Positions 24,491 through 35,007 of a DNA stretch of 64,000 bases are shown here, piece after piece. The position numbers and the translations under genes were made by a program. Position 1 is the stretch's first letter. Each line of letters opens with the position of its first letter. Source of the DNA: Vicinamibacteria bacterium (lineage in GTDB: Bacteria > Acidobacteriota > Vicinamibacteria > Fen-336); the NCBI GenBank assembly GCA_035570235.1, contig DATMML010000043.1:1-64000 (forward strand), read 5' to 3'. The notes beneath the pieces were generated by a model, which was given only the letters and a program-made list of their open reading frames with translations, was not told where the DNA came from and did not search any database.

Positions 24491-24935
24491 CCAATCCCTT
24501 CCCCGTGTTCTTCGAGTACACGTCCCAGACGTTCTGGCCGCACCAAGACGTGCTATCGGGTTCGTCCTGATAGCAGCGCTGGCCCCACTCCGCGGTTCCC
24601 GTCATGGGGTCCACCGGTATGCGGCGCAGGAACTTGAGCTTCTTCTGGATCGCCCCCACCCGGTTGACCCCCTTGACCAGGATCTCGAGATCGGGCGGAT
24701 AGCCCTCGCTCCCCACCTTGACGTCGGTGCCCCCGATGGCGCCTTGCTCCACCGCCAAGTGATAGCGGTCGACGGCGAACCTTATTTCCCGCAGGGTGCG
24801 CCTCAGCTCGATCTCCTTTTGCCGGGTGTAAGTCACCCGGGCCAAGGGCATTATGGCGGAGGCCAGGATCATCACAATGGCGGCGGTGGCCACCAGTTCC
24901 AGGTAGGTCACGCCTCGGGAGGAGCTACTGTCCAT
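24465..24935 (-). CDS. Pseudopilin, type II secretion-like
   Basis: 156 residues. Cleavage site after Gly8 (RG/VTYLELVATAAIVM) with Glu5 present. The body has a GspG/GspH-like block (YPPDLEILVKGVNRV, FLRRIPVDPMTGTAEW) and two Cys (QRCYQDE, SWCGQN) about 14 apart, possibly a disulfide. Its C-terminal GTQYNSW resembles GTPYNEW of the next gene, so the two are likely a duplicated pair. Overlaps the PilO-like gene by 11 bp and the GspG-like gene by 26 bp. Confidence 0.88.
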   Translation of the reverse strand: MDSSSSRGVTYLELVATAAIVMILASAIMPLARVTYTRQKEIELRRTLREIRFAVDRYHLAVEQGAIGGTDVKVGSEGYPPDLEILVKGVNRVGAIQKKLKFLRRIPVDPMTGTAEWGQRCYQDEPDSTSWCGQNVWDVYSKNTGKGLDGTQYNSW

Positions 24936-25500
24936 GGCTCTCCGGGGATCCGGCTCGGAAGTAGGCGGAGAGCTCGATGCTCAAGTCCCCCCTCTGTTCC
25001 GCGCTGCGCCTGAGGGCCACCCGGTCCACGGTGAGGAAACGCGGCGAGCGCTCGACGCGGGCCAGGAACTCCACCAGTTGATGATACGTCCCTTCCACCG
25101 GGAACGAGATGGCCACCCGGGTCAGCCGCGTTCCCTTGACGTCCTCGGGGTGATACGTGCGGCGCCGGGCCTTCAGGCCCGGCTCCGCGGCCATCTTCTC
25201 GACCTCCTGCAGGGTGGGCCGCAGCTCGGTGTCCCGCGGGCCCACCACCCCGCGGTAGAAGCGCTGCATGTCCGCGGTGTTGGAGCGGATCGTGTCCGCG
25301 CGGCGGCGCAGGCCAGCCGTGATCTCTAGCTCGCGTTCCACCTCCGCCCGGAGCAGGGCCACCCGGGAGGTGACGCTGCGGAGTTGTAGCTGGCGGGGGA
25401 AGGTGTAGGCCGCGAAGGCGGCCACGTTCAGGCCGACCAGGGCCCAGAACACGGGCAGGAGGCGGCGCCGCCAGAAGGGAAGAGGCGGGGCGGGAGTCAC
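24925..25500 (-). CDS. PilO/GspM-like inner-membrane assembly protein
   Basis: 191 residues. One transmembrane segment (about 18-35) after WRRRLLP, a coiled coil (about 40-70), and a PilO-type ferredoxin-like domain (PVEGTYHQLVEFLARVERSP). The GTG at 25500 overlaps the stop of the PilN-like gene as GTGA, so the longer open frame upstream is discarded. Forms a platform with the PilN- and PilM-like proteins. Confidence 0.87.
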   Translation of the reverse strand: MTPAPPLPFWRRRLLPVFWALVGLNVAAFAAYTFPRQLQLRSVTSRVALLRAEVERELEITAGLRRRADTIRSNTADMQRFYRGVVGPRDTELRPTLQEVEKMAAEPGLKARRRTYHPEDVKGTRLTRVAISFPVEGTYHQLVEFLARVERSPRFLTVDRVALRRSAEQRGDLSIELSAYFRAGSPESHGQ

Positions 25501-26072
25501 GGCCGCTTCTCCACCCGCCCCGGGATGGCGGGCGAGACGTACCGCATCGAGAACGACAGGTCGGCTCCCTCCGTGCCCTCCCCCACCCCCAGGAGGTTCA
25601 CGTCCTGGAACTCCTTCCGCTCCTGCAGAGCGCGCATGAAATCGAACCCGTCCTCCGCTTTGCGGGCGACCGCGCCCAAGTCCAGTTGCAGCTGCCCTTC
25701 CCTGACGGAGGGAGCGATGGAGACGAGGCGCACCCCCGCCGGGAGCACCTCCTCCAGAACGCCGAGGAGATCTGTCCAGGAAAACGCCCTCTGGTCCACC
25801 AGGGCCCGGAGGAGTGCCCAATGGGTGACCAGGGCGGAGTCCGGCCGGGGGCCGCGCAAGGACGCGGCCTCCATCCGGAGCTGCTCGACCTGCTGGTCGA
25901 GGGCCTTCACCTCCTGCTCCAGGGCCGCGGTGCGACCCGGCAACACCTGCCGGAGGACGAGGGCGTGGCGGGCGGTGAGGGCGAGGAGCAGGAGCGATGC
26001 CAGGCCGAAGGCGAGGGCGGGCAGCCGTTCGTTGCGGAAGGGCCGGCTAGCCAGGTTGAGGGGGGCCCTCAC
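25497..26072 (-). CDS. PilN/GspL-like inner-membrane assembly protein
   Basis: 191 residues. The N-terminal NLASRPFRNER block is the conserved PilN motif that binds PilM. A transmembrane segment (about 22-40), a coiled coil (about 48-75), and a ferredoxin-like domain (LLGVLEEVLPAGVRLVSIAP) follow. GTG 26072 overlaps the PilM-like stop as GTGA; an in-frame ATG 18 bases upstream is unlikely. Confidence 0.9.
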   Translation of the reverse strand: MRAPLNLASRPFRNERLPALAFGLASLLLLALTARHALVLRQVLPGRTAALEQEVKALDQQVEQLRMEAASLRGPRPDSALVTHWALLRALVDQRAFSWTDLLGVLEEVLPAGVRLVSIAPSVREGQLQLDLGAVARKAEDGFDFMRALQERKEFQDVNLLGVGEGTEGADLSFSMRYVSPAIPGRVEKRP

Positions 26073-27030
26073 GCTGCCCTCGCCACGCACGCGGCCGCCC
26101 CCGCCAAGGCCTGGGCCGCCGTCCCCGAATCGCTTCCCCCGAAAGGCTCCCAGGGATCGAGGACCTCGGGCTTGAGCCCCAGGGGCTCGTGAAGGAGCGC
26201 CACCGCCTCCTCCGGGGGCAGGGCCGCGGAACGGACCACGGCCGCTTCCAGGCCCGGCCCCGCCAGCCTCTCCCGATAGTAGAGCACGGTGTTGGCGACC
26301 TCGCGAATAACGGGATCGGGGGCGGCGGCGAAGTCCCCGGTCAGGGTCCGCAGGAGGATGGGCCAGCCCGCGCGGCTCAGGACCAGAGACACGTAGCCGT
26401 GATCCCAGTTCAAGAAGAGCCGGTCGCCGGTAGAGCCCTCCCCGATCGCTCTTCCCGACAGGGCGAGGCAGGCCGCTTCCACCAGGCCGGGGCGGAAGCC
26501 GAGGGCCGAAAGCGCAGCCTCGTAACCCTCGAGCACGGGTCGAAAAACGGCGGCCACCAGGACCTGGCCCCCGGATCCGGGGGGCGGCGCTCGATGAGCG
26601 ACGCGGGCCTCCCGGGCCTCAAAGGGAAGGGCTTTCTTGAGCCGGAAGCGGATAAGATCCTCGGTCTCCCGGCGGCCCCGGCCCGTCACCTCGGGGGCGG
26701 GAAGCAGGGCCAGCCGGACCACGGGATCAGGGAGGACGAGGCCAATCTCTCCGCCCGAGAGGGCCCCCGCCCGCTCCACGACCGTGGCCAGGGCCTTGCC
26801 GAAGGCGGCGGCATCCGTGATGTTGGGCTGGGTCATGGAGAGGTTCAGCGCGCCCTCGGGCAGGTCCAGCGAGGCCGCCGCGCCCAGGAGGACCCGCCTG
26901 CCCTCGCGAAAGAGCCGCACCACCCCCAGGCTGCGCGGCCGGACCTCGAGCGCGATGAGCGGGTAGTCGGGCTCGAGAAGGCGGCGGCGGAGCCAAGCGT
27001 GGCCGCTTCGTAGACCCTCCCCCGCCCGCC

Positions 27031-27034
<4 letters not shown>
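26069..27034 (-). CDS. PilM/GspL-cytoplasmic-like actin-fold protein
   Basis: 321 residues from GTG 27034, which overlaps the GspE stop as GTGA. It has the pilus-assembly actin-like fold, with IALEVRPRSLGVVRLF near the start, FRLKKALPFEAREARVA, and LFLNWDHGYVSLVLSRAG as the nucleotide-site-like region. Binds the PilN N-terminal peptide and couples the ATPase to the platform. Confidence 0.86.
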
Positions 27035-28665
<1,631 letters not shown>

Positions 28666-28668
28666 CGG

Positions 28669-29877
28669 CTACCTCGTCTTTTGCACGGCGGATATGGCCT
28701 GAAACATGGGCAAGTAAAAAGCCAGCAGCATGCCGGCCACGATGACGGCCATGAGGACGAGGAGGATGGGCTCCACCAGGGTGAGGACGGTCGCGATTCG
28801 GGTGTCCAGCTCCTCGTCGTAGAACTCCGCGACCGCGTTCAGCATGTCGCCCAGGGCCCCCGTCTGCTCCCCCACCTTGACCATCTCCAGGGGGAGCGTC
28901 TCCAGCATGCCCGTGGACTCGAGGGAGGCGGTGAGGCTCGCACCCTCCCGTATCCGGGGGGTGGCCGCGGCCACTGCCCCGGCCATGGCCCGGTTCCCGA
29001 TCGAGGCCGCCGCCACCTCCAGGGCGTTCAGGAGCGGAAGTCCCCCCGCCAAGAGGGTGGACAGCGTCCGCATGAGCTGGCTGGTCGCGTACATCCGCAC
29101 CAGGCCGCCCAGGTAGGGCAAGCGCAGGAGGGCTCTGTCGATGACGAGTCCAGAGGTGGGTCGCTGCAGCCAGGACCAGAGCGCGACTCCCCCCCCGGCC
29201 AGAACGAGCCCGATCCAGAGCAGGTTGCTGCTCACTGCATCCGACACCCCGAGCAGGATCTGTGTGGGCATGGGCAGCTCGGCCCCCAGGCCCTCGTAGA
29301 ACCCCTTGAACTGGGGGATCACGTAGACGACGAGGACCGCGACCAGCAAGAGCATCATCGACAGCAGGACAATGGGGTAGACGGAGGCGGAGACGGCCTT
29401 CTTCTTGAGCCCCTGGTTGAGACGCAGGTGCTGAGAGAAACGCCGCAGGACAGACTCCAGGCTGCCGCTGCGCTCCCCCGCCACCAGGCTCGCCGCGAAA
29501 ATCGGGGGATAAAGGTCGCCTTCGGCCCGGAAGGCTTCCGAGATGGCGGTTCCCGACTTCACCTTCTCCCGGACGGTCGTGAGGGAGCGTCGGAAAACGG
29601 GGTCCTTTTGCCGATCCAGCGTGACATCCAACGACTGGAACAGGGGAAGGCCCGCTTTCAGGAGGGCGGCCAGCTCCTGGGCGAAGATCAAGAGCAGGCT
29701 GGGTGCCACCCGGGGGCGGCGAAGCCGAAGGCGGCCCAGGCCTAAGCCGCGGTGGATCGAGAAAAGGTAGTAGCCCTGCTGCTCGAGGTCGGCCCGGAGA
29801 GCCGTCTCGTCGGGGGCGGCGAAGGTCCGCTCCACCACTTCGCCTGTCGGTGTGCCGACCTTGCAGACATATTCCAT
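28669..29877 (-). CDS. gspF: Secretion/pilus inner-membrane platform protein GspF/PilC
   Basis: 402 residues with two T2SSF repeats (about 67-190 and 270-392) and three transmembrane segments (about 170-190, 217-237, 372-392). MRTLSTLLAGGLPLLNALEV and the similar FAQELAALLKAGLPLFQSLDV are the family signature. The first 60 residues are a GspF N-domain (MEYVCKVGTPTGEVVE). Heads the eleven-gene operon; a -35/-10 pair lies in the 62-bp gap ahead. Confidence 0.94.
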   Translation of the reverse strand: MEYVCKVGTPTGEVVERTFAAPDETALRADLEQQGYYLFSIHRGLGLGRLRLRRPRVAPSLLLIFAQELAALLKAGLPLFQSLDVTLDRQKDPVFRRSLTTVREKVKSGTAISEAFRAEGDLYPPIFAASLVAGERSGSLESVLRRFSQHLRLNQGLKKKAVSASVYPIVLLSMMLLLVAVLVVYVIPQFKGFYEGLGAELPMPTQILLGVSDAVSSNLLWIGLVLAGGGVALWSWLQRPTSGLVIDRALLRLPYLGGLVRMYATSQLMRTLSTLLAGGLPLLNALEVAAASIGNRAMAGAVAAATPRIREGASLTASLESTGMLETLPLEMVKVGEQTGALGDMLNAVAEFYDEELDTRIATVLTLVEPILLVLMAVIVAGMLLAFYLPMFQAISAVQKTR

Positions 29878-29898
29878 GAACCCGGACCCGCCGCGATC

Positions 29899-29927
29899 AC
29901 TTTATCAGCGAAGGCCCTAAGGTTCAA
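29899..29927 (-). promoter_or_regulatory. Sigma-70-like promoter for the secretion operon
   Basis: TTGAAC (29927-29922) and TAAAGT (29904-29899) on the minus strand, 17-bp spacer, in the 62-bp gap between the phosphatase stop and gspF. The predicted start lies about 15 bases before the gspF ATG. Confidence 0.45.
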
Positions 29928-29939
29928 GACCTGAACGAC

Positions 29940-31166
29940 TTATACGCCCTGACGGAGCTTGCCGACGATCAGCGTCATATCGTCCTCGGCCGGAATACCC
30001 GAGGACCAGCCCTGAACCTCGCCCAGAAGAGTATAGAGGGAGATGCGGGCGGCGTCTGCCCGGCACCGTACGGCCGCGTCCTTGAGCCGTTCCACGCCGT
30101 ACATCTCCCCCTGGCGGTTGGCCCGGTCCGTGACACCGTCGCTGAAGAAAACCAGCAAGTCGTCTCCCGAGATTGCCGCCCGCCCTCGGTCGTAGCGCGA
30201 GCCTTCCATCAGCCCGAGCACGGTCCCCCCCACCCCGAGGTCCTCCACTGCACCCCCGGGCCGAACCACGAACGGGTGGTCGTGGCCGGCATTCACGTAA
30301 TCGAGAGCGCCTCTCTGGAAGTCGAAGATGGCGAAGAACAAACTGGCGAAAAGCCCCCGCGGGGTGACGTCCCAGAAGAGCCGGTTCACGCGACCGATGA
30401 GCTCCTCTGGGGTGTGCCCATCCCCTTGCAGGTGAGCGCGCAGGCAGGCCTTGAGATTGGCCGCCAGCAGCGCTGCTGGGACCCCTTTGCCCATGACGTC
30501 TCCGATGGCGAGAGCCAGCCGGTCGGGGCCGAGGGGGACGAGGTCGTAGTAGTCGCCCCCGATCTCGCGCATGGGGATGAACTCCCCCGCCACGTCCAGG
30601 CGGGGGTGGTGGAGGGGAGGGGGGAGCAGGCTGCGCTGAACCTGGGAAGCCAAGCGAAGCTCCCCCGCCATGCGGCCGGCCAGGGTCTCCAGCTGCGCGT
30701 AAAGGCTCGCCAACTCTGCGTTCTTGCGGGAGAGCTCCACCAGGCAGCCCCGTACACGGAGCGCGATCCGGAGCCGCGCGAAGAGCGCTTCCTCCCCCCG
30801 CCGAGTGTTGACGAAGTCGTCGGCGTGGTCGAGGAGGCGGTCCTCCACGTTCGTCCGCCTCCCCTCGTCCGCCATCACCATCACCGCCGGGCGGCCCGCG
30901 CGTCCCGGCTGCCCGGCCGCCTCCAGAATCGGGTTCAGGGTCGCGGCGGGAAGGTAGCCATCCACGAAAACGACGTCCGGCGGGTCGGTGGCGAGCAAGC
31001 TGAGTGCCTCCTCCGCGTTCACCGACCTCAGATTCAGTGTCTCGGCCAGAGCCTTGGTGCCCGGCCAGGCCGTGGAGTCGCCGACGATTAGGGCGCGCGG
31101 CCGTGGCTCAGATACAGCCGCCCCCGCCCGTTCATGCTGACCCGTCGGGGAGGGCGGGATGGTCAT
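29940..31166 (-). CDS. Receiver-SpoIIE (PP2C-type) serine phosphatase
   Basis: 408 residues: a receiver-like domain (about 24-135; DVVFVDGYLPAA, phospho-acceptor Asp in FVDGY), a coiled-coil linker (about 140-170), and an RsbU/SpoIIE phosphatase (about 175-405) with GGDYYDLVPLGPDRL, GDVMGKGVPAALLAA, NAGHDHPFV and SDGVTDRAN, the metal-binding set. Likely acts in partner-switching control. Its ATG overlaps the response regulator stop (ATGA), so kinase, regulator and phosphatase form one operon. Confidence 0.92.
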   Translation of the reverse strand: MTIPPSPTGQHERAGAAVSEPRPRALIVGDSTAWPGTKALAETLNLRSVNAEEALSLLATDPPDVVFVDGYLPAATLNPILEAAGQPGRAGRPAVMVMADEGRRTNVEDRLLDHADDFVNTRRGEEALFARLRIALRVRGCLVELSRKNAELASLYAQLETLAGRMAGELRLASQVQRSLLPPPLHHPRLDVAGEFIPMREIGGDYYDLVPLGPDRLALAIGDVMGKGVPAALLAANLKACLRAHLQGDGHTPEELIGRVNRLFWDVTPRGLFASLFFAIFDFQRGALDYVNAGHDHPFVVRPGGAVEDLGVGGTVLGLMEGSRYDRGRAAISGDDLLVFFSDGVTDRANRQGEMYGVERLKDAAVRCRADAARISLYTLLGEVQGWSSGIPAEDDMTLIVGKLRQGV

Positions 31167-31849
31167 GTGGGATCTACAAACTTGTAGCCCACGCCGTGGA
31201 TGGTAAGGATCCAGCGCGGTTCGGAGCCGCTGTCGCCGATCTTGGCCCTCAGCTTGGCGATGTGGGTGTCCACAGTGCGCGTGGAGGGGTAGCTCTCGTA
31301 GCCCCAGACGTCCTCCAGGAGCCGATCGCGGGAGACCGTCTCCCCCTTCCTCTCTATGAGGTACCGCAGGAGCTCGAACTCCCGGGGCGAGAGGTCGAGG
31401 GGCTCCCCACCCCGCTTGGCTCGGTAGGCCTCGAAGTCCAGCTCCACGTCCGAGAAGCGGTAGCGGGCGAGGCGCTTCCGGGCCCCATCTGTGCGGCGGA
31501 GGATGGCCCGAACCCGCGCCAACAGCTCCCGGATCGAAAAGGGCTTGGTCACGTAGTCGTCCGCCCCCAGCTCGAGGCCCACCACCTTGTCGATCTCCTG
31601 GCCGCGCGCCGTGAGCATGATGATCGGCCCCTCAAAGCCCTCGCCCCGCAGACTCTTGCAGACCTCGAGGCCGCTCAGCTTGGGGAGCATGATGTCCAGG
31701 ATGATGAGATCGGGCTTTTGGGTGCGGGCCCGCTCGAGGCCGCCCTCCCCGTCCGCAGCGGTGAGGACTTCATAGCCCTCGAACTCAAAGTTGTCCTTGA
31801 GCCCCAGGACCATGTCCGGTTCGTCCTCGACAATCAGGATCTTGCTCAC
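31163..31849 (-). CDS. Response regulator, OmpR/PhoB type
   Basis: 228 residues: receiver domain (1-120; acidic EDE at 8-10, phospho-acceptor Asp52 in LIILDIMLPK) and a winged-helix DNA-binding domain (about 130-226; TVDTHIAKLRAKIGD). Overlaps the kinase stop and the phosphatase start by 4 bp each. Confidence 0.95.
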   Translation of the reverse strand: MSKILIVEDEPDMVLGLKDNFEFEGYEVLTAADGEGGLERARTQKPDLIILDIMLPKLSGLEVCKSLRGEGFEGPIIMLTARGQEIDKVVGLELGADDYVTKPFSIRELLARVRAILRRTDGARKRLARYRFSDVELDFEAYRAKRGGEPLDLSPREFELLRYLIERKGETVSRDRLLEDVWGYESYPSTRTVDTHIAKLRAKIGDSGSEPRWILTIHGVGYKFVDPT

Positions 31850-33402
31850 GCTCCTGCGCTCCGCTTCCGGAGGGGAAGGACCAGGGTGAAGGTGCTGCCC
31901 TTGCCAGGCGTGCTCTCCACCTCCACCGTCCCTCCGTGGGCCTCCATGATGTGCTGCACGAGGGCCAGACCGAGGCCGCTCCCCTTGGTCTCGTGAAGCA
32001 GGCTGTTCTCCGCCCGGTAGAACTTCTCGAAGATCTTCTTCTGGTCCGCCTTGGCCACGCCAATGCCCCGGTCCGTGACCGAGATCAGTATGCGCTCACC
32101 CTCGCGGCGGACGCGCAGACGAATGTACTTCTCGTCCCGGCTGTACTTGATGGCGTTGTTGACCAGGTTGATGAGGGCCTGGCCGATGGCTTCCGCGTCC
32201 ACCTCCACCTCGGGCAGATCCTCCGCCACCTCCACCTCCAAGGTGAAGTTCTGCTGCTCGATCGGGAAGCGGTAGGCCTCCAGCACTTCCTCCACGATCC
32301 GCGCCACGTCGGTGGGGGCGAAGCGATACTCCTTGCGGTCGGCCTCGATACGGGAGAAGTCCAGGATGTTGTTGATGAGCTGGGTCAGACGCTGGCTCTC
32401 CTTGTTGATGACCCGGTAGTACTGGCGGGCCTTCTCCTCCGTTTGGACGCGCCCTAGCTCCAGGGTCTCCGCGAAGAGTCGGATCAGGGCCAGGGGGGTC
32501 TTGAGCTCGTGGCTCACGTTGGCCACGAAGTCGCTCTTGAGCCGGGAGAGGTGGACCTCGCGGCGTACGTTGACGTAGACGAGATAGAGACCGGCCAGGA
32601 GCATGAGGTCGATGAAGCCGATGAGGGTGTTCTTGGCCAGCTCCAGGCGGTGGACCTCCTCCTCGATCGATCGGTCCTTGTAGCGGAGATAGAGCTTGAG
32701 CCCGTGGAAGGAGGGCGCCGTCATCACCCGCTTCACCTCGAACCGGTCATCGGGAGTGGGGGCGTTCTCGTAGAGCACCTCTCCCGTGGGCTCGGTCACC
32801 CGGACCACCCAGGCCTGGTCGGGGTTTACGAAGTCAGTCTCGAAAAACTCGTGGAGCAGGGCGTTGTGGACGTAGGGGCAGGCGAAGCGGAAGCGCAGGA
32901 TCCCCGCCATGTTTCCGTCGGCGGCAGTGAGGGGAACCGAGTCCTCCCCCTCCGGGCCGGGGGCCGGATCGAACGCCTTCAAGGCCTCGCGGAGCACGAG
33001 AATGTCATCGGCTCCCCGCCCGAGCGCGGCGGAGAGCTTGGTCGCGGGGGAGGAGGCCTCCAAGCGCAAGGTATCGAAGACCTTTTCCCCCATGCCCGCC
33101 TCGTCGAGCGCGGCCCGGATCACGCGCGCACGCCCTTCCAGGAGCCTCTCGGGCCCCACCGCCCTCGCCGCTTCCAAGGCCTTCGTCCGCGCCGCCCTCT
33201 CGAGATCGCGCTCCAGATAGTAGAGGACCTTGTCGGCCTGTTTGAGCAGGCTGATCTTCAAGTTCTCGGCGTATTTGGGAACGGCATGGAAGGAGAGCAC
33301 GGACAGCGCCACCGAGGGCAGGAGCACCGCCCCCACGAAGATCGACACCAGGCGTCCCCGGGGGTCGGAGGGGGCAGAGAGCCGGCGCTGCACGTCGGAC
33401 AT
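31846..33402 (-). CDS. Two-component sensor histidine kinase
   Basis: 518 residues from ATG 33402. Two transmembrane segments (about 19-41 and 259-279) flank a periplasmic sensor domain without recognisable motifs. HisKA has FVANVSHELKTPL with phospho-acceptor His298, followed by HATPase_c (NLVNNAIKYS, GIGVAKADQKKIF, GSGLGLAL). No ribosome site precedes ATG 33402; a TACATT hexamer lies seven bases upstream, whereas TTG 33411 has no support. Confidence 0.93.
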   Translation of the reverse strand: MSDVQRRLSAPSDPRGRLVSIFVGAVLLPSVALSVLSFHAVPKYAENLKISLLKQADKVLYYLERDLERAARTKALEAARAVGPERLLEGRARVIRAALDEAGMGEKVFDTLRLEASSPATKLSAALGRGADDILVLREALKAFDPAPGPEGEDSVPLTAADGNMAGILRFRFACPYVHNALLHEFFETDFVNPDQAWVVRVTEPTGEVLYENAPTPDDRFEVKRVMTAPSFHGLKLYLRYKDRSIEEEVHRLELAKNTLIGFIDLMLLAGLYLVYVNVRREVHLSRLKSDFVANVSHELKTPLALIRLFAETLELGRVQTEEKARQYYRVINKESQRLTQLINNILDFSRIEADRKEYRFAPTDVARIVEEVLEAYRFPIEQQNFTLEVEVAEDLPEVEVDAEAIGQALINLVNNAIKYSRDEKYIRLRVRREGERILISVTDRGIGVAKADQKKIFEKFYRAENSLLHETKGSGLGLALVQHIMEAHGGTVEVESTPGKGSTFTLVLPLRKRSAGA

Positions 33403-33409
33403 TACGACC

Positions 33410-33415
33410 AATGTA
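33410..33415 (-). promoter_or_regulatory. -10-like TACATT seven bases before the sensor kinase start
   Basis: Reads TACATT on the minus strand. A -35 at 16-18 bp spacing is not convincing, so this rests on the -10 and its exact distance from the ATG. Confidence 0.3.
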
Positions 33416-33466
33416 CCACCCCGGTTGAAGGAAGGTTGTCATGTCCGTGCAACCAGGCGTTAAACG

Positions 33467-33495
33467 ATGTCACCATCCCCCGCCTCGGCTAGGAT
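33467..33495 (+). promoter_or_regulatory. Promoter placing the transcript start at the smpB ATG
   Basis: ATGTCA (33467-33472, four of six to TTGACA), 17-bp spacer, TAGGAT (33490-33495). Six bases separate the -10 from the ATG. Confidence 0.4.
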
Positions 33496-33501
33496 AGCCC
33501 C

Positions 33502-33972
33502 ATGCCCAAGGCCGATGCCGGCGAGCGGGTCATCGCCACCAACCGGAAGGCCTTCTTCAACTATGAGATCCTCGACCGGGTGGAGGCGGGGATCAGCCTG
33601 CTGGGCACCGAAGTGAAGTCCATTCGCGAGGGCGGCCTGAACTTCCGGGACTCCTTCGTGGAGTTCCGGGGGGGCGAGCTATTCCTGGTCGGCTGCCGCA
33701 TCGGGCCTTACAGCCACGGCAACCTCCAGAATCACTCCGAGGATCGAGACCGCAAGCTCCTCCTGCACAAGAAGGAGGTCCAGAAGTTCGGGGGCCGGGC
33801 CACGGAGAAGGGCCTGACCATCGTCCCCCTGAGGGCGTACTTGAAGCGGGGGCGGGTGAAGGTGGAGATCGGTCTCGCCCGCGGAAAGAAGGCCCACGAC
33901 AAGCGGGAGACGATCAAGCGCCGGGACCTGGAGCGGGAGACGCGTCAGGCGGTGAGGGACCACCGGGGCTGA
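33502..33972 (+). CDS. smpB: SsrA-binding protein SmpB
   Basis: Binds tmRNA and brings it to stalled ribosomes. 156 residues, normal length: NRKAFFNYEILDRVEAGISL, GTEVKSIREGG, the RKLLLHKKEV block and the basic C-terminal tail (KRRDLERETRQAVRDHRG). I saw no tmRNA gene beside it. No Shine-Dalgarno before the ATG (see promoter entry). Confidence 0.97.
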   Translation: MPKADAGERVIATNRKAFFNYEILDRVEAGISLLGTEVKSIREGGLNFRDSFVEFRGGELFLVGCRIGPYSHGNLQNHSEDRDRKLLLHKKEVQKFGGRATEKGLTIVPLRAYLKRGRVKVEIGLARGKKAHDKRETIKRRDLERETRQAVRDHRG

Positions 33973-33974
33973 TC

Positions 33975-34008
33975 GCCGCCGCCCCCAGGAGGCCACGTCC
34001 CCGGCGGC
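33975..34008. terminator. Possible terminator hairpin after smpB
   Basis: GCCGCCG (33975-33981) pairs with CGGCGGC (34002-34008) across a 20-base loop, in the gap between convergent smpB and the dehydrogenase gene. Short and without a T-run. Confidence 0.25.
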
Positions 34009-34079
34009 CAAAACCCCGGGCCGACCCCGCGCGAGCTCTATTCCTCGCCGGCGTCCGCGATCCCTGACGAAACGGGCCC

Positions 34080-34841
34080 CTAGAGCAGGAGGCCCCCGTC
34101 CACCCCCACCACCGCTCCGTTGATGAAGCTCGCTAGATCGGAGGCCAGGAAGAGGTAGACGTTCGCGACCTCCTCCGGGCGGCCCATGCGGCCCGCCGGG
34201 GTGCGGGCCAGGATCTGTGTCACGACCTTGGCCGGGATGCTGCGCACCATCTCGGTATCGATGAAGCCGGGGGCCACCGCGTTCGCGGTGATGCCCTTCG
34301 GCCCCAACTCACGAGCCCATACCCGGGTCATGCCGATAATGCCCGCTTTGCTCGCGGTGTAGGCGGTCTGGCCGTAGTTGCCGGTGCGGCCCACGAGGGA
34401 GGTCGCGGAGAGGATCCGGCCGCAGCGCCGGGCGAGCATGTGGGGAACGGCCGCGCGGGCACAGACCATCGCGCCCCGCAGGTTCACATCCAGGGTCTCG
34501 GCCCAGTCCTCGTCGGTGACGTCCTCGAGCGGGGCGTCGCGCACGATCCCCGCATTGTTCACCAAGACGTCGAGCCGGCCCCACTCGTCGACCACCCGGT
34601 CCACGACGCGCTCCATCTGGAAGGCATCGGTGATGTCATTGGGAAAAGGGAGAGCCTCGCCTCCGGCGAGACCGATCTCCTCCGCCGTGCGCGTGACCCC
34701 GGCCCCGTCGCGGTCGAGGAGCGCCACGTGGGCACCCGCGCGCGCAAAGAGGCGGGCGGTGGCGGCGCCTATGCCACGCCCGGCTCCGGTCACGAGGGCC
34801 ACCCGGCCCTCGAGGGAGAGAAAGTCAACTGGCGGTGCCAT
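34080..34841 (-). CDS. Short-chain dehydrogenase/reductase (FabG-like)
   Basis: NAD(P)(H)-dependent oxidoreductase of 253 residues. Rossmann motif TGAGRGIG (18-25), NNAG (95-98), and the catalytic Ser148-Tyr161-Lys165 (YTASK) are present; the C-terminus (INGAVVGVDGGLLL) is typical. Asp43 after the second strand suggests NAD(H). FabG itself or an acetoacetyl-CoA reductase is possible; no fab genes are nearby. Confidence 0.9.
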   Translation of the reverse strand: MAPPVDFLSLEGRVALVTGAGRGIGAATARLFARAGAHVALLDRDGAGVTRTAEEIGLAGGEALPFPNDITDAFQMERVVDRVVDEWGRLDVLVNNAGIVRDAPLEDVTDEDWAETLDVNLRGAMVCARAAVPHMLARRCGRILSATSLVGRTGNYGQTAYTASKAGIIGMTRVWARELGPKGITANAVAPGFIDTEMVRSIPAKVVTQILARTPAGRMGRPEEVANVYLFLASDLASFINGAVVGVDGGLLL

Positions 34842-34854
34842 GCCCCGAGCCGAG

Positions 34855-34883
34855 AACCTAGCTCACTCGCCGCAGCGGGGCAA
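34855..34883 (-). promoter_or_regulatory. Sigma-70-like promoter for the short-chain dehydrogenase
   Basis: TTGCCC (34883-34878), 17-bp spacer, TAGGTT (34860-34855) on the minus strand. The -10 ends 13 bases before the ATG, so the leader is about seven bases. Confidence 0.45.
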
Positions 34884-35007
34884 GGGGAATCACCTCAAGG
34901 ATGGCCCGCCGGCACTAAACGAGGAGCCGGAAGGGCTGGCTCGGCGGGCGCCGGAGCTGCCGGCCTAGCCGTTGGGGACAAGGGGGCCTAACCGCGGTCG
35001 GAAGGAC

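Noticed and set aside
24925-25821. Longer PilO-like protein starting at 25821
   Set aside because: The extra ~100 residues run through the PilN-like gene in another frame; the GTGA overlap at 25497-25500 gives a cleaner start.
33972-34080. tmRNA gene beside smpB
   Set aside because: The ~110-bp gap is too short and lacks the tRNA-Ala-like ends expected of ssrA.
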